Part shown: positions 1-10,545 of the stretch, piece by piece
Layout of the letters: each line of letters begins with the position of its first letter
Numbering within the stretch: the stretch's first letter is position 1
Assembly: GCA_030522415.1 (NCBI GenBank)
Contig: CM060108.1
Location: 40,322,756 to 40,386,755 of the forward strand
DNA length: 64,000 nt
Direction of reading: 5' to 3'
Origin: Channallabes apus
Taxonomy: Eukaryota; Chordata; Actinopteri; Siluriformes; Clariidae
The notes under the pieces: generated by a model
What the model saw: the letters and a program-made list of their open reading frames with translations, nothing else
What the model was told of the DNA's origin: nothing
The model's database searches: none
Translations under genes and position numbers: made by a program

Positions 1-204
1 AATTACTTTTTCACACAGGGCCATGTAGGTTTGAATTTTTTTTCTCCTTAAATAATAAAACCCCTGATTTAAAAACTGTATTTTGTGTTTACTTGTGTTA
101 TCTTTGACTAATAGTTAAATGTGTTTGATGATCAGAAACATTTTGTGTGACAAACATGCAAAAGAATAAGAAATCAGGAGGGGGGCAAATAGTTTTTCAC
201 ACCA
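1..204. repeat. Interspersed repeat end, DNA-transposon-like
   Basis: AT-rich sequence ending in a motif about thick 'ttttcacaccactgta' that has the look of a transposon terminus. A related copy of its start (the 'attactttttcacat' block) lies at about 24957-25035, so it is dispersed. No coding sequence is seen. The class is not established from this window. Confidence 0.45.
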
Positions 205-348
205 CTGTACATGATACTCGGTGCTCGTAAACCAAGACAATGCTTGTTTTTCAAGTCAAAATTTATTAAAAATATTTGCTCGTCTTGCAGAACATTCGTA
301 AACCGCGTTACTTGTAATCCGAGGCTCCACTGTATATATAAAATTGCA
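205..348. repeat. Interspersed repeat fragment, class unknown
   Basis: Contains words about 'ctcgtaaaccaag' and 'gtaatccgaggctccactgta'. Read on the other strand it resembles the repeat at 22463-22895, which has the matching 'ccttggattatgagcat' block. This looks like two diverged copies of one dispersed family in opposite orientation. Confidence 0.4.
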
Positions 349-772
349 AATTCAGTTAGTTAAATGATCAGATTGTTCCTGATGGACAAGCCGATGGCAA
401 CAGTGGCAAGGTAAAACTTTCTGTAATGTTATAAATAGAGTTACATTTCAGTGAGTAAAATAAGTATATGATCCCCTACCAACCAACAATCATTCTTCCT
501 CCTGCAAGAATTATTGGTGATGTGCTCATGTGGTACTTGAGAAGCTGCTCCTAACAACAACTCCTTATGTGTATAAAAGCCACCTGTCCACAGAATCTCT
601 ATCCATTCCATTTGTAGGCTGTCACAAAAAAACTGTTTCTTTAATTTAATCTATATTATTTAATTAAATTTTGTGTGAAGAAGTGAGAGGAAACTCAAGA
701 TGTTTGTACAGTAATGTAGTTAGAAGTTTGTTAAGGGAATGACGGTACTTACGAGTCTGTAATCTTTTATAG

Positions 773-850
773 ATGCTGCTGCTGGACCGAGTGATGTGAC
801 TTATGCGGAAACTGTACTTAAAAAAATAAAGAAACCAAAGAAAAAGCCAG
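773..850 (+). CDS. Receptor gene 1, cytoplasmic exon A1 (with tyrosine)
   Basis: A 78-nt exon, phase 1-1, between a polypyrimidine-AG acceptor (aatcttttatag) and a weak GT donor (gtggga). It encodes about DAAAGPSDVTYAETV followed by a lysine-rich stretch. The tyrosine sits in a VTYAET context, close to inhibitory ITIM/ITSM motifs but with Thr rather than Ile/Val/Leu at +3. It is the only one of nine A copies that keeps Tyr; the others have Cys. It is likely part of the signalling tail of an FCRL/LITR-like receptor whose Ig and transmembrane exons lie upstream of the window. The family call is inference from the phase, the motif and the neighbouring B exons. Confidence 0.65.
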
Positions 851-1047
851 GTGGGAATAAATTCTTTCAATTTACTCAGTGCAGAATTGCAACCTTTTTG
901 TATTTCATGTTACCCATTTGTGTATTTATCTCAAAATAACTGCTATTATTCATTCAGTAATTAAAATTTAATCATTATAAGGTAGTTGATCTAGATGTGC
1001 TGTAGTTTATCTTAATGGATGCTAAATCAGTAACTGTTGCCCACTAG

Positions 1048-1107
1048 GAAAGAGCAGTAAGGGAGATGAGACTGTGTACTCAGAACTGAAGCAGGACACA
1101 GATAAAG
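1048..1107 (+). CDS. Receptor gene 1, cytoplasmic exon B1 (TVYSEL)
   Basis: A 60-nt, phase 1-1 exon with acceptor ...cccactag and strong donor gtaaga. It encodes GKSSKGDETVYSELKQDTDK. TVYSEL fits the T-x-Y-x-x-L pattern of ITIM/ITSM-type motifs that bind SH2 domains of SHP phosphatases or SAP-type adaptors once phosphorylated. It is the best-conforming motif of the array, so B1 is probably the ancestral functional copy. Confidence 0.72.
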
Positions 1108-1131
1108 GTAAGATAAGCTAAAATACTTTTT

Positions 1132-1172
1132 TTACTTAAAAAAACTAAAGAAACCAAAGAAAAATTAAGGTA
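1132..1172 (+). pseudogene. Truncated A-exon remnant
   Basis: The stretch matches the lysine-rich 3' half of exon A1 (cttaaaaaaa...aaagaaaccaaag) with no acceptor or 5' half. It fills the expected position of an A exon between B1 and B2, so one array unit has lost most of its A exon. Confidence 0.5.
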
Positions 1173-1299
1173 TTATTATTATTTTAATACAGGTGTTAAT
1201 AGAGGTAAATGGACTGTAGTTATGAAATTTTAGTTGGTAAATAGACAGAATGGTGTGTGTTTCTTAGTGAATGCTAATTCAGTGACTGTTACTCACTAG

Positions 1300-1359
1300 G
1301 AAAGAGAAATGAGGGAGATGATAATTTGTACTCAGAAGTGAAGACGAACACAGATGAAG
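1300..1359 (+). CDS. Receptor gene 1, cytoplasmic exon B2
   Basis: A 60-nt, phase 1-1 exon, acceptor ctcactag, donor gtaaga. It encodes GKRNEGDDNLYSEVKTNTDE. The tyrosine and YSEV core are kept, but Asn replaces Thr at -2 relative to B1, weakening the ITIM consensus. The upstream intron block (tagtgaatgctaattcagtgactgttactcactag) recurs before the other B exons and marks the duplicated unit. Confidence 0.65.
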
Positions 1360-1399
1360 GTAAGATGAGCTACACAACAGTATTGTTTTGACAGAGAGA

Positions 1400-2747
1400 T
1401 ATTTACACTGTGTTTAATACATTCAGTAATATGACTGATGTTTTTACAGAGAGTGAGAAATGAATTGTTTTTACTGCATTGTAGGGTTTCAGCTCTTTGA
1501 GTGAATCTTTGAGGCCGATTTGATTAAACTGATTTACAATATATAGTATACACTTTATCCTCTATCCGTCCACCGTCTAGCACGATGTAGTGTATATTAC
1601 CAATTCTGCTTTATCTCGTGGCCAGTGATGATAACACAAAACCTGGTATTTTATCAATACTGAGCAAAGTAACGTAAGATCTGGACAAATGTTTTAACTT
1701 TATTATACATGACCAAAACAACAGTTCTTCATAAAGAAACAAGAATTTATTGAGCTACACTAACATACACGAAACTGCGCTACTTAAAACACACGCACAC
1801 ATACAAACATACAAACAGTTCATTGGTGAAAGTTAAATGGAGTTCTGAGGTACGTATAGTACTGGTTATTAGATCTGAGAAGATCACAAGAGCAGAGCCT
1901 TGGTTTTATCTTTACTGCTTAGTTTTGGTTTCGCACCAATTTTCAGCAAGGTATGAAGCTTTGTTTGTTTGGTTGCGTTATGGTGAGCATACTCCTTGGT
2001 GATTTGCTTCTGTAGGAAGGGAGACACAGTGTTGCTGACATTGCGTTAGTTGGCTCTCTATCAGTTGGATGCCGTCTTTCGGGGAATCTCTCGGTGCGGT
2101 TTCTGATGCAGAGATGTCTCGCAGAGTGAGACAACTCGATTGCTTGTTGTTGTAGCATGTGAGCGCTGGTCAGAGCTTAAGGTGAGGGAGAGTGCATGGA
2201 GAAAGAGCCAGAGCTCAGTGAGCTTATCGAGCTCTGTTGAGCCTGAAGAGTCTCAGAAAGCTAAAAGGTGTGCAATGGCGAAGAGAGTTTGATGAATCTG
2301 TTCGGACCTTGGTGCTTTGAGTCGGTTCGTCCCACAGGGAGTTGTCCCAATCAGATGTTGTGGCGGGGGTTAGCCATGCTCCACACGGAACATCGTGATG
2401 AAGTTTCAGTACTTTTATAACGTGTATTAACATTAGCCCTTTTCAAAATACCAACTTTTCATTCACGTCAATGTCCTTTGAATAAAACAAGCTTTCATTC
2501 AATATCAAACATCCCATACCTTGCATACTCATTCATATTTTTATCTGCACAAAACGGTTATGTTAATTAGACCTCCTCGGTTATAGTGAACACAGCAAGC
2601 ATAGCACAAAGACATAACACATACTAAATAAGCATATATGTATTTGTACACATTGGCCTTAATGGCACACTTTAGATGATTGTCTTTGGAATTAACCCCA
2701 TATCTGGAGTCTTTGTTTGAGAGAGAAGAAGTATAATTCATCGACAA
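1400..2747. other. Intron/repeat sequence, no exon recognised
   Basis: Between B2 and A2. The 1650-2450 part is less AT-rich than its surroundings and carries no recognisable coding motif on either strand; open frames here show no family similarity I can name. It may be an unclassified transposable-element insertion, since the other B-to-A introns of the array lack it. Confidence 0.35.
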
Positions 2748-3001
2748 TGGTGGCACAGTGGTGTAGTAGTTAGCACAGTGTCCTTGCACCTCCAGGGTTG
2801 AGGGGTTAAATTCCTGGCTCAGGTCTGTGTGTGCATGCAGTTTTCCCTGTGCTTGGTGAGTTTCCTCTACTCCAGTTTCAAAGGTATGCAGATTAGGTTA
2901 ATTGGCATTTTCAGTGTGTGTGTGTGCTTGTGCACTGCGATGGACGGGCACGCTGTTCAGGGTGTATTCTCGGCTACAGGCCTCCTTTGACCCTGTAACA
3001 T
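2748..3001 (+). repeat. tRNA-derived SINE copy 1 in array
   Basis: A head with 'gtggtgtagtagttagcac' and a degenerate B box, then a body and 'ccctgtaaca' tail. It lies at the same relative place in the B-to-A intron as the SINEs at 3726, 5076, 6491 and 17724, and so was probably copied along with the exon unit. Confidence 0.7.
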
Positions 3002-3234
3002 CCCAGCAGCTGGCCAATGAGGAAGCAGCTCTGTAACACCCACCAACATGGTACAGTATATTTGTGTCAGGAGGAAGAAACGGGGAAAACTTATGAGCAG
3101 AACGGTTAACATTGTTTCATTTAATTTCATTAAAATGTATTCATCTTCAATTTAACTTCGGTTAATATTTAAATATGAATAGTGACAAAAAATAAAGTGA
3201 GACAATAAAGCTATAAATCTGTAATCTGTTATAG

Positions 3235-3318
3235 ATGCTGCTCCTGGACCAAGTGATGTGACTTGTGTTAAACCTGAACCGATAAAACCGAAGAAGAAAC
3301 TTTTTTCGTTATTTAAAG
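3235..3318 (+). CDS. Receptor gene 1, cytoplasmic exon A2 (Tyr to Cys)
   Basis: An 84-nt, phase 1-1 exon, acceptor ctgttatag, donor gtagtt (weak). It encodes DAAPGPSDVTCVKPEPIKP followed by a distinct KKKLFSLFK ending. VTC replaces the VTY of A1. Its end differs from the usual KKPKKNQ of the later copies. Confidence 0.6.
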
Positions 3319-3398
3319 GTAGTTCTGGAAGTTTAAGTGATAAACAGAATGATGTATTCCTCTTAGTGAATACTAATTCAGTGACTGTTACTCACTAG

Positions 3399-3458
3399 GA
3401 AAGAGAAGTGAGGGAGAAGATAATTTGTACTCAGAAGTGAAGAACAACACAGATGAAG
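3399..3458 (+). CDS. Receptor gene 1, cytoplasmic exon B3
   Basis: A 60-nt, phase 1-1 exon with a gtaaga donor. It encodes GKRSEGEDNLYSEVKNNTDE. It lies only 80 nt after A2, because most of the A-to-B intron seen in other units has been deleted. A spliceable intron of 80 nt is still possible in fish. Confidence 0.62.
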
Positions 3459-3725
3459 GTAAGATGCAGTAAAAGTGTACACACAATCTCTCTACACAAC
3501 AGTATTGTTTTGACAAACAGAGATATTTACATTGTATTTAATACTTTCAGTAATATGACTGATGTTTTTTAGAGAGAGATAGAAATGTGTTGTTTTAACT
3601 ACATTAAGTGTATAATTGTGATGATCAGAAACAGTAGTGTGTACTGTACATTCAGTATCGAATGGTATTTGTTCCGAAAAGGGATTAAACAAAAATAAAA
3701 GAAGCAACAGAAAATATATTGGCAA

Positions 3726-3926
3726 TAGTGGCACAGTGGTGTAGTAGTTAGCACAGTGGCCTTACACCTACAGGGTTGAGGGTTCGATTCCCGGCTCGGT
3801 CTGTGTGTGTGCAGTTTGCATTGTGCTTTGTGAGTTTCCTCCAGGTACTCCAGTTTCCTCCCACAGTCCAAAGATGTACAGATTAGGTTAACTGGCATTT
3901 AACTTTGTGTGTATGCGCTTGTGTAA
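3726..3926 (+). repeat. tRNA-derived SINE copy 2 in array
   Basis: The clearest SINE head in the window: the B box reads ggttcgattcc, matching the RNA polymerase III consensus. A body with 'tttcctcccacagtccaaag' follows. It has the same insertion context (after 'acagaaaatatattggcaat') as the other array SINEs. Confidence 0.75.
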
Positions 3927-3987
3927 ATTATCAGTTAATATTCAAATATGAATAGTGAAATAATGAATAGTCTGTAATCTTTTATAG

Positions 3988-4065
3988 ATGCTGCCGCTGG
4001 ACCAAGTGATGTGACTTGTGCTAAACCTGAATTAAAAGAACTCATGAACCCAAAGGAAAATCAAG
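3988..4065 (+). CDS. Receptor gene 1, cytoplasmic exon A3 (Tyr to Cys)
   Basis: A 78-nt, phase 1-1 exon, acceptor cttttatag, donor gttgga (poor). It encodes DAAAGPSDVTCAKPELKEL then a short Lys/Asn end. Its first residues match A1 (AAAGPSDVT) more than the later copies. Confidence 0.6.
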
Positions 4066-4305
4066 GTTGGATTATTTTTCTGTTTCATTATTATTATTTT
4101 TTTGACTATTTCCGGATTTCATTTAACCCCTTAAACCATTTTTGCCCATTACTAATCTTAATACGTAGTGTTCTGTAACTGATCAGAATCATTCAGTAAC
4201 TAAAATGATAGAAGTTAATAAAGGTAAATGTACTGTAGTTTAAGTGGTAAACAGAATGGTGTGTGTTTCTTAGTGAATGTTAATTCAGTAACTGTTACTC
4301 ACTAG

Positions 4306-4365
4306 GAAAGAGAAATGAGGGAGATGATAATTTGTACTCAGAGGTGAAGAAGAACATGGATGAAG
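4306..4365 (+). CDS. Receptor gene 1, cytoplasmic exon B4
   Basis: A 60-nt, phase 1-1 exon, donor gtaaga. It encodes GKRNEGDDNLYSEVKKNMDE, with the YSEV core intact. Confidence 0.63.
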
Positions 4366-4388
4366 GTAAGATAAGATAAGTGTACATA

Positions 4389-4850
4389 TACAGTTTATCC
4401 GGAAAGTATTCACAGTTTTTCCACATTTTGTTATATAACAGCCTTATTCTAAAATGGATTAAATATTTTTTTTCCCTCAGAATTCTACACACAACACCCC
4501 ATAATGACAACCTGAAAAAAGTTTACTTGAGATTTTTGCTAATTATTAAAAATAAAACAAATTGAGAAAGCACATGTACATAAGTATTCACAGACTTTGC
4601 CATGAAGCTCAAAATTGAGCTCAGGCGCATCCTGTTTCCTCTGATCACCCGATGTTTCTGCAGCTTAATTGGAGTCCACTTGTGGTAAATTCAGGCGGGC
4701 TGCCATGTGCCCTTTACTAAGTAGTGGCTTCCGTCTGGCCACTATACCATATAGGCCTGAATGGAATTTAATCCACTTTAGAATAAGGCTGTGACATAAC
4801 AAAATGTGGGAAAAGTGATGCGCTGTGAATACGTTCCGGATGCACTATAC
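4389..4850. mobile_element. Internally deleted Tc1-like element
   Basis: Both ends carry the inverted 'tccggaaagtattcacag' / 'gctgtgaatacgttccgga' terminus, and the subterminal 'ttccacattttgtta' block occurs at both ends in inverted orientation. About 460 bp long with no transposase left. The fuller copy of the same family lies at 31343-33166. Confidence 0.75.
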
Positions 4851-5075
4851 AATTCCTCTACACAACAGTATTGTTTTGACAAACAGAGATGTTTACATTG
4901 TATTTAATACTTGTTAGTGTTTTTCATTAGAGCGTGTTGTTTTAACTGCATTATCCAGTGTATAATTGTGATCATCAGAAACAGTAATGTGTACTGTTCA
5001 TTCAGAATAGAATTGTATTTGTTCAGAAAAGGGATTAAACAAAAATAAAAGAAGCAACAGAAAATACATTGAAAA

Positions 5076-5261
5076 TGGTGGTACAGTGGTGCATTCCCTG
5101 TGCCCTTGCAGCTCCATGGTTAAGGGTTCGATTCCCGGCTCGAATCTGTTTGTGTACTGTTTTCCTTGTGCTTGGTGGATTCCCTCTGGGTTCTCCAGTT
5201 TCCTCCCATAGTCCAAAGATATTCAGATTAGGTTAACTGCCATTTTAGTGTATATGTATGT

Positions 5262-5292
<31 letters not shown>

Positions 5293-5395
5293 TCTCTGCT
5301 TGTGGAGAGTAGGACTAGGACTCCCTCCAGGATGCATCCTCCCTGGTCCTCTGATGTGACCCTGTACAGGATAAGCAGTATAGATAATTAGTCAG
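5076..5395 (+). repeat. tRNA-derived SINE copy 3 in array, with (TG)n/(G)n tract
   Basis: The head has B box ggttcgattcc. The body is interrupted by a TG then poly-G tract (5248-5292). It lies in the B4-to-A4 intron, at the same position as in other units. Confidence 0.7.
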
Positions 5396-5834
5396 TGAGT
5401 AAATATGTTGAAAGTGAATAACAAATTGAAAACTCTAAAAACTGACATTAAACTTAATATTAACTTGTCCTGAGAATATAGTGCAGATTTAAACAGCTGG
5501 CCAATAAGAGTGCAGTCCTATAACGCTCATCCTACAGCAGCTGGCCAATGAGGAAGCAGAGTCTGTACGTAACACTCACACACACACACAGTATATTTGT
5601 GCCAAAAATGCAAATGTAAAAATAAGAAAAAAAACTGAAAATATGAGGAAGAAACGTGTAAAACTCAGAAGCAAAACATTTAATATTTTTGCATTTAATT
5701 TCAGGGTTTTTTTTGTGAGGGGTATTGCAATTACTATTTATTCATCTTCAATTTAATTGATAGTTGATATTCAAATATGAATAGTGGAAAAATAAAGTAA
5801 GAAAATAAAGCTATAAATCTGTAATCTTTTCTAG

Positions 5835-5906
5835 ATGCTGCTCCTGGAACAAGTGATGTGACTTGTGTTAAACCTGAACTGATGAAGAAACCAAAGAAAA
5901 ATCAAG
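5835..5906 (+). CDS. Receptor gene 1, cytoplasmic exon A4 (Tyr to Cys)
   Basis: A 72-nt, phase 1-1 exon, acceptor cttttctag, donor gtagaa. It encodes DAAPGTSDVTCVKPELMKK then PKKNQ. This is the standard form of the A exon in the rest of the array. Confidence 0.6.
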
Positions 5907-6202
5907 GTAGAATTTATTTTATAATTTTTTTTCTATTTCATTATTATTATTATTGATGTTATTATTTTATGACCATTTCTGAATTTCATTTAACCCCTTT
6001 AACCATTTTTCGCAATTACTAATCTTAACACATACAGTACAGTACTGTAGTGTTCTGTAGCTGATCAGAAACATTCAGTAACTAAAATGACAATGATCAA
6101 AGTTAATAGAGGTAAATGTAGTGTAGTTCTGGAAGTTTAAGTGGTAAACAGAATGGTGTGTGTTTCTTAGTGAATGTTAATTCAGTAACTGTTACTCACT
6201 AG

Positions 6203-6262
6203 GAAAGAGCAGTGAGGGAGACGGCAATTTGTACTCAGAAGTGAAGAAGAAAACGGATAAAG
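6203..6262 (+). CDS. Receptor gene 1, cytoplasmic exon B5
   Basis: A 60-nt, phase 1-1 exon, donor gtaaga. It encodes GKSSEGDGNLYSEVKKKTDK. It differs from B6 mainly by one residue (Ser versus Asn near the start), so B5 and B6 are recent duplicates although now separated by the 6.7-kb insertion. Confidence 0.63.
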
Positions 6263-6490
6263 GTAAGATGAGCTCGAAGTGTACATAAATATCTCTACAC
6301 AACAGTATTGTTTTGACAAACAAACATTTGCATTGTATTTACTACATCAATTAATCTCACTAATGTTCTTACAGAGAAATGTGTACGAACATTAGCAGTG
6401 GTTTTTGCTCAGTATATATTCAGTATGGAATGTGATTCGTGCCAAGAAGGACTGAACAAAAGTAAAAAAATCAACAAAAATACATTGACA

Positions 6491-6577
6491 ATGGTGTAGT
6501 ATTTAGTAGTTAGCATTGTGACGTTGCACCTCCAGAGTTGCTGATTCGATTCCCCGCTCAGGTCTGTGTGCGTAGAA
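6491..6577 (+). repeat. SINE copy 4, left part
   Basis: SINE head ('tagtagttagcattgtg', degenerate B box) cut at 6577 by a hAT element. The body resumes at 13278, which makes the SINE older than the insertion. Confidence 0.65.
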
Positions 6578-6704
6578 TAGGGCTGGGCGATATGGCAAAA
6601 AAGTAATCTCGATAATTTTTGGCCCATATTGAACGATAACGATATAAATTTCGATATAAGCTGTTAATGCTGCCAGCTTTAAAAGAGAATCCCAACAATG
6701 ACTG

Positions 6705-7220
6705 TGTCATGCTGCCTCTGTGAATGATACACACTACGCTGCAGGTGCAGGAATGAACAGATTTTATTCAGTCTCTTTCAACAAAACAATACAAAACGAA
6801 CTCAAACTATCCACCCCGTGGGTGGTATCTCCCGACGCGGTCTGCAGGCGGTAACACAAGTAACGGAAAAAGGCGTTCGTAAACGCGGAATTCAACACGA
6901 GACTGGAATGCTGCTCCACAGCCGAGTCAGTCCATCTTTGTGAAGCGGTCTTGCTTCACACTACCTTGCCTGCAGATACCGCTAGCCCTTGGGGAGAAAC
7001 ACAAAAGATTACAATTAGGGTGTGGCATAGTGGTGACCAGACGCTGAGGTATGGGTTCGGCTGGGTTAAATAGTGCGACACATGAGGTAGAGACAGGTGA
7101 TTCCTATTAAATCATTAGGGGCAGACAATGACATACGCAGACACACTAGGGGGAGACAAAGCTACGGCTCAGTAAGCCGGTGAACCGGATCTCCGGGGCT
7201 GCGGAGGTTCGGATGTTACA
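6705..7220 (-). repeat. Gypsy 3' LTR
   Basis: A 516-bp LTR, TG...CA when read on the minus strand. It is nearly identical to 11571-12091. The pol reading frame ends inside it. Confidence 0.92.
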
Positions 7221-7957
7221 TTACCCCCCTCCCCAGGACCGGCTTCCTGAAGAGGAGGTGGGCGCTCCCCCTGTGTTACCAAAGGGGGTCGGAACCCGCC
7301 GACTTGATGGAATTGCCGGCGGGCGGGTCGGCCTCGGGGTCGCGGCGCAGGACGATCCGGCCGTGCCTTGTGGAACTCGGAAATGAGTTCGGGGCTCAGG
7401 ATGTCCCGCGCCGGAACCCAGCTGCGTTCCTCCGGTCCATAACCCTCCCACTCCACCAGATACTGGAGTGAGCCTCCTCGCCTTCGGGAATCCAACAGCT
7501 GTTGGACTCTATACGCCGGAGCGCCCTCGATCTCCACAGCCCCGGGGAGCGAGGGGGTCACGACCCCTCCATCCAGCGGTCCCCTTCTTACTGGCCTGAG
7601 AAGAGAGATGTGAAAGGTAGGGTTAATGCGCATGTGTGGGGGGAGTTGTAACTTAAACGATACTGGGTTAATTTGTGCTACTATGGGGAAGGGACCGATG
7701 AATCGGGGGGAAAGTTTACGACAGGGGAGGTTGAGAGAGAGGTCCTTTGTCGAGAGCCAAACCCGATCACCTACCTGGAGCGGAGGACTTTCCCCTCGCC
7801 GCCTATCGGCGAATTTTTTAAAACGGCGAACTGCTTGGGAGATATGAGCATGCGCTCCCTCCCATACTTTTTCCGCTTTCTTAAACCACTCATCCACCAT
7901 GCGGATATTGGTGGGAGTGGCATCCCAAGGACAGAGTGGCGGCTGGTATCCGAGCAC
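7171..7957 (-). CDS. Gypsy integrase C-terminal part and chromodomain
   Basis: Continues the integrase frame after the TGA at 7958-7960. It includes the GPF/Y-like segment ([10 protein letters not shown], about residue 85) and a C-terminal chromodomain ([18 protein letters not shown], about residues 163-181) that in chromoviruses steers integration by binding modified histones. A proline/arginine-rich tail follows. The stop codon (7169-7171) lies within the 3' LTR, so the frame overlaps the LTR and reads through the polypurine tract. Confidence 0.88.
7221..7236 (-). other. Gypsy polypurine tract
   Basis: Reads GGGGAGGGGGGTAA on the minus strand, directly before the 3' LTR. This is the expected primer for plus-strand synthesis. 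Confidence 0.8.
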
Positions 7958-9091
7958 TCATTGAAACGGCGTTAGGCCGGTTGAGGAATGTCTTAAAGAG
8001 TTTTGCGCATATTCCGCCCAGAGTAAATAGTCAGCCCATTCATGTTGTCGACTACTACAATATGCGCAAAGGAATTTCCCGAGATCTTGCACAGTCCGCT
8101 CTGCCTGTCCATTAGACTCCGGGTGATAGCCTGAGGTTAGACTAACAGTGGTCCCCAACTTCTGGAAAAAAGCTCTCCAAACTCTAGCGATAAATTGGGG
8201 ACCACGATCTGAAACGATGTCCTCCGGAATACCATAGTAGCGAAACACTGCATCGAATAGGGTTTCCGTCACCTGAGCGGCGGTTGGGAGAGCGCAGAAC
8301 GGGATAAATCGACAGCTTTTGGAAAACCGATCCACCACCACTAGGACTGTCGTGTACCCTTTTGACACTGGCAGATCCGTCAAAAAATCCACCGCTAGGT
8401 GGGACCACGGTCTGTTAGGTGTGGGCAAGGGCATTAATTTACCAACTGGCAACCTTCGGGGGCTTTTAATAGTTGCGCAGGTAGCACAAGACGAAACGAC
8501 TGTTTTCACTGTTTCCCGCATATTTGGCCACCAGAACCTAGGTTCTAGTAGTTGAAATGTTTTTAATTCGCCGGGGTGTCCAGATGTGAGATTAACGTGG
8601 GCCTCCACGGTCACTCGTTCTCGTAGTGATTCCGGTACGTAGGTTCGATCCGGAGGACAGCCAGCCGGCACGGACTCGGTTCGTGTCGCCTGTACTATCT
8701 CCGCATCGAGATCCCACGTGATCGGGGCCACCACGAGTGCCGGGGGCAAAATGGTTTCGGGAGCCGGGGGTTGGTCCTGCGCCGCGAAACAGCGGGAGAG
8801 CGCGTCCGCTTTTAAGTTTTTAGAGCCGGGGCGATATGTAATGATGAAATGGAAACGAGTGAAAAACAGTGCCCAGCGGGCTTGGCGAGGGTTTAGTCTT
8901 TTAGCTTGTTGGAGGTACTCAAGATTCTTATGATCGGTGAGCACCGTGAATGGATGTTCTGCTCCCTCCAACCAATGCCTCCATTCCTCTAACGCCGCTT
9001 TTATGGCAAGCAGTTCGCGATTTCCGATATCATAATTGCACTCAGCAGGTGTCAGTTTTCTCGAAAAGAAAGAGCAGGGGTACAGTTTCTC
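7958..9091 (-). CDS. Gypsy RNase H remainder and integrase (broken)
   Basis: Begins in the RNase H domain after the frameshift at about 9091 ([18 protein letters not shown]), then TDHKNLEYL of RNase H. Next comes the integrase: an H-H-C-C zinc region ([10 protein letters not shown] ... CATCATIK), then the catalytic core with AVDFLTDLP (first Asp), DRGPQF (second Asp) and [12 protein letters not shown] (Glu). It ends at an in-frame TGA in GLTPFQ-stop, where the same frame continues at once. Usually a Cys codon stands there, so one substitution made the stop. Confidence 0.88.
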   Translation of the reverse strand, partial: EKLYPCSFFSRKLTPAECNYDIGNRELLAIKAALEEWRHWLEGAEHPFTVLTDHKNLEYLQQAKRLNPRQARWALFFTRFHFIITYRPGSKNLKADALSRCFAAQDQPPAPETILPPALVVAPITWDLDAEIVQATRTESVPAGCPPDRTYVPESLRERVTVEAHVNLTSGHPGELKTFQLLEPRFWWPNMRETVKTVVSSCATCATIKSPRRLPVGKLMPLPTPNRPWSHLAVDFLTDLPVSKGYTTVLVVVDRFSKSCRFIPFCALPTAAQVTETLFDAVFRYYGIPEDIVSDRGPQFIARVWRAFFQKLGTTVSLTSGYHPESNGQAERTVQDLGKFLCAYCSSRQHEWADYLLWAEYAQNSLRHSSTGLTPFQ

Positions 9092-10545
9092 TGGCGCTGA
9101 GACAGTACTGCTCCTAGTCCTACTTCCGACGCATCGACCTCGACTACGAAGGGCTTAGTTGGGTCGGGAAGTTTTAGTATAGGCGCAGAAGTAAAAGCTC
9201 GTTTTAGCCGCTGGAATGCGAGACGCGCTTCCGGCATGAACTGGCGCAGTCTTTGTGGTTTTCCTTTCAATAAGTTAGTGAGCGGTACTGCCAACATACT
9301 ATAGCCCCTAATAAAGCGCCTGTAAAAGTTAGCAAACCCAAGGAAACTTTGTAGCGCCTTCACTGATGTGGGTTCCGGCCATAATTGGACCGCACTGACC
9401 TTACCTTTGTCCATCATGACCCCCCGTGGCCCTATGCGATAGCCCAGAAATGCTACCTCCGTTTTGTGGAATTCACATTTCTCCGCCTTCACATAGAGCC
9501 CATGTTCCCTTAGTCGACGGAGGACGGCGGTCACATGACGGATGTGCTCCCCATATGACCGAGAGTATATCAGAATGTCATCTAAATATACTATCACAAA
9601 CCGGTTCAACATATGTCGAAGCACGTCATTCATGAACCCCTGAAACACCGCAGGTGCATTCACCAGTCCATAGGCCATCACATTATACTGATAATGACCT
9701 GATGTAGTGCTAAATGCAGTCTTCCACTCATCGCCCTTGCGAACACGAACGAGGTTGTATGCGCTGCGGAGGTCTAGTTTAGAAAAGATGGACGCGCCTC
9801 GGAGCAGGTCGATCGCGGCTGGTACCAATGGCAGTGGGTGCTTATATTTTACTGTGATGGCATTGAGCCCCCGATAGTCAATACACGGCCTAAGGTCCCC
9901 CCCTTTCTTTTCGATAAAAAAGAATCCTGCTGAGGCTGGAGACGTGGAGCGACTAATGAGTCCCTGCCCGAGAGCCTCTCTCACGTATTCCTCCATTGCC
10001 CGGGTCTCGGCTACGGACAATGGGTAAATTCGCGAGCAGGGCGGTGCTTTCCCGGGCAGGAGGTCAATAGCGCAGTCCCACGGGCGGTGAGGGGGAAGTC
10101 GTGCAGCAGCCCTAATACTAAACACGTCTTTAAACCGGTCGTACTCAGATGGCACTGAAGTCGAAACCAGGGCGCTGGGGCTTTCGATAGAAGTTGTTTG
10201 GACCATCAATGAGGATGGTGAACAGAATTTCGCGCATCGGGGGGACCAGGATAGGATACGCATACCAGACCAATCAAAATTAGGGTTGTGAGAGCGCAGC
10301 CATGGGAGGCCGAGCACGACGGACTGACTCACCTGAGAAATCACATAGAATTTCAATTCCTCAGTATGGTTTGGGAAAGTTAATCGTAGGGGCACGGAGA
10401 TCATTTTAACGGGCGATTGTGCTAATGGGTTGCCATCTAGTGCATTAATCCCGATCGGGGTTGGAAGCTTCGACACAGGAGCATGCAGCGAGGAAAGGAG
10501 AGAGGATGAAATAAAATTCCCAGCCGACCCGGAATCTATTAGATT
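9052..10545 (-). CDS. Gypsy protease, reverse transcriptase and RNase H start
   Basis: The frame opens at 10545, overlapping the gag end by a few bases in a different frame, so gag-pol expression would need a frameshift. The protease active site DSGSAGNF is at the very start. RT follows, with [21 protein letters not shown], the catalytic [12 protein letters not shown] and [12 protein letters not shown]. The RNase H opening [20 protein letters not shown] is followed by a frameshift near 9091, leaving a short aberrant end ([12 protein letters not shown]). Confidence 0.9.
   Translation of the reverse strand, partial: NLIDSGSAGNFISSSLLSSLHAPVSKLPTPIGINALDGNPLAQSPVKMISVPLRLTFPNHTEELKFYVISQVSQSVVLGLPWLRSHNPNFDWSGMRILSWSPRCAKFCSPSSLMVQTTSIESPSALVSTSVPSEYDRFKDVFSIRAAARLPPHRPWDCAIDLLPGKAPPCSRIYPLSVAETRAMEEYVREALGQGLISRSTSPASAGFFFIEKKGGDLRPCIDYRGLNAITVKYKHPLPLVPAAIDLLRGASIFSKLDLRSAYNLVRVRKGDEWKTAFSTTSGHYQYNVMAYGLVNAPAVFQGFMNDVLRHMLNRFVIVYLDDILIYSRSYGEHIRHVTAVLRRLREHGLYVKAEKCEFHKTEVAFLGYRIGPRGVMMDKGKVSAVQLWPEPTSVKALQSFLGFANFYRRFIRGYSMLAVPLTNLLKGKPQRLRQFMPEARLAFQRLKRAFTSAPILKLPDPTKPFVVEVDASEVGLGAVLSQRQRNCTPALSFREN

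Noticed and set aside
3727..3800. Genuine tRNA gene
   Set aside because: The A and B boxes belong to a SINE with a degenerate head, repeated many times; no cloverleaf can be formed.
7955..7962. Selenocysteine or programmed readthrough at the Gypsy TGA
   Set aside because: The codon replaces a residue that is usually Cys, but no other sign of recoding exists and the element is also frameshifted; a point mutation is simpler.
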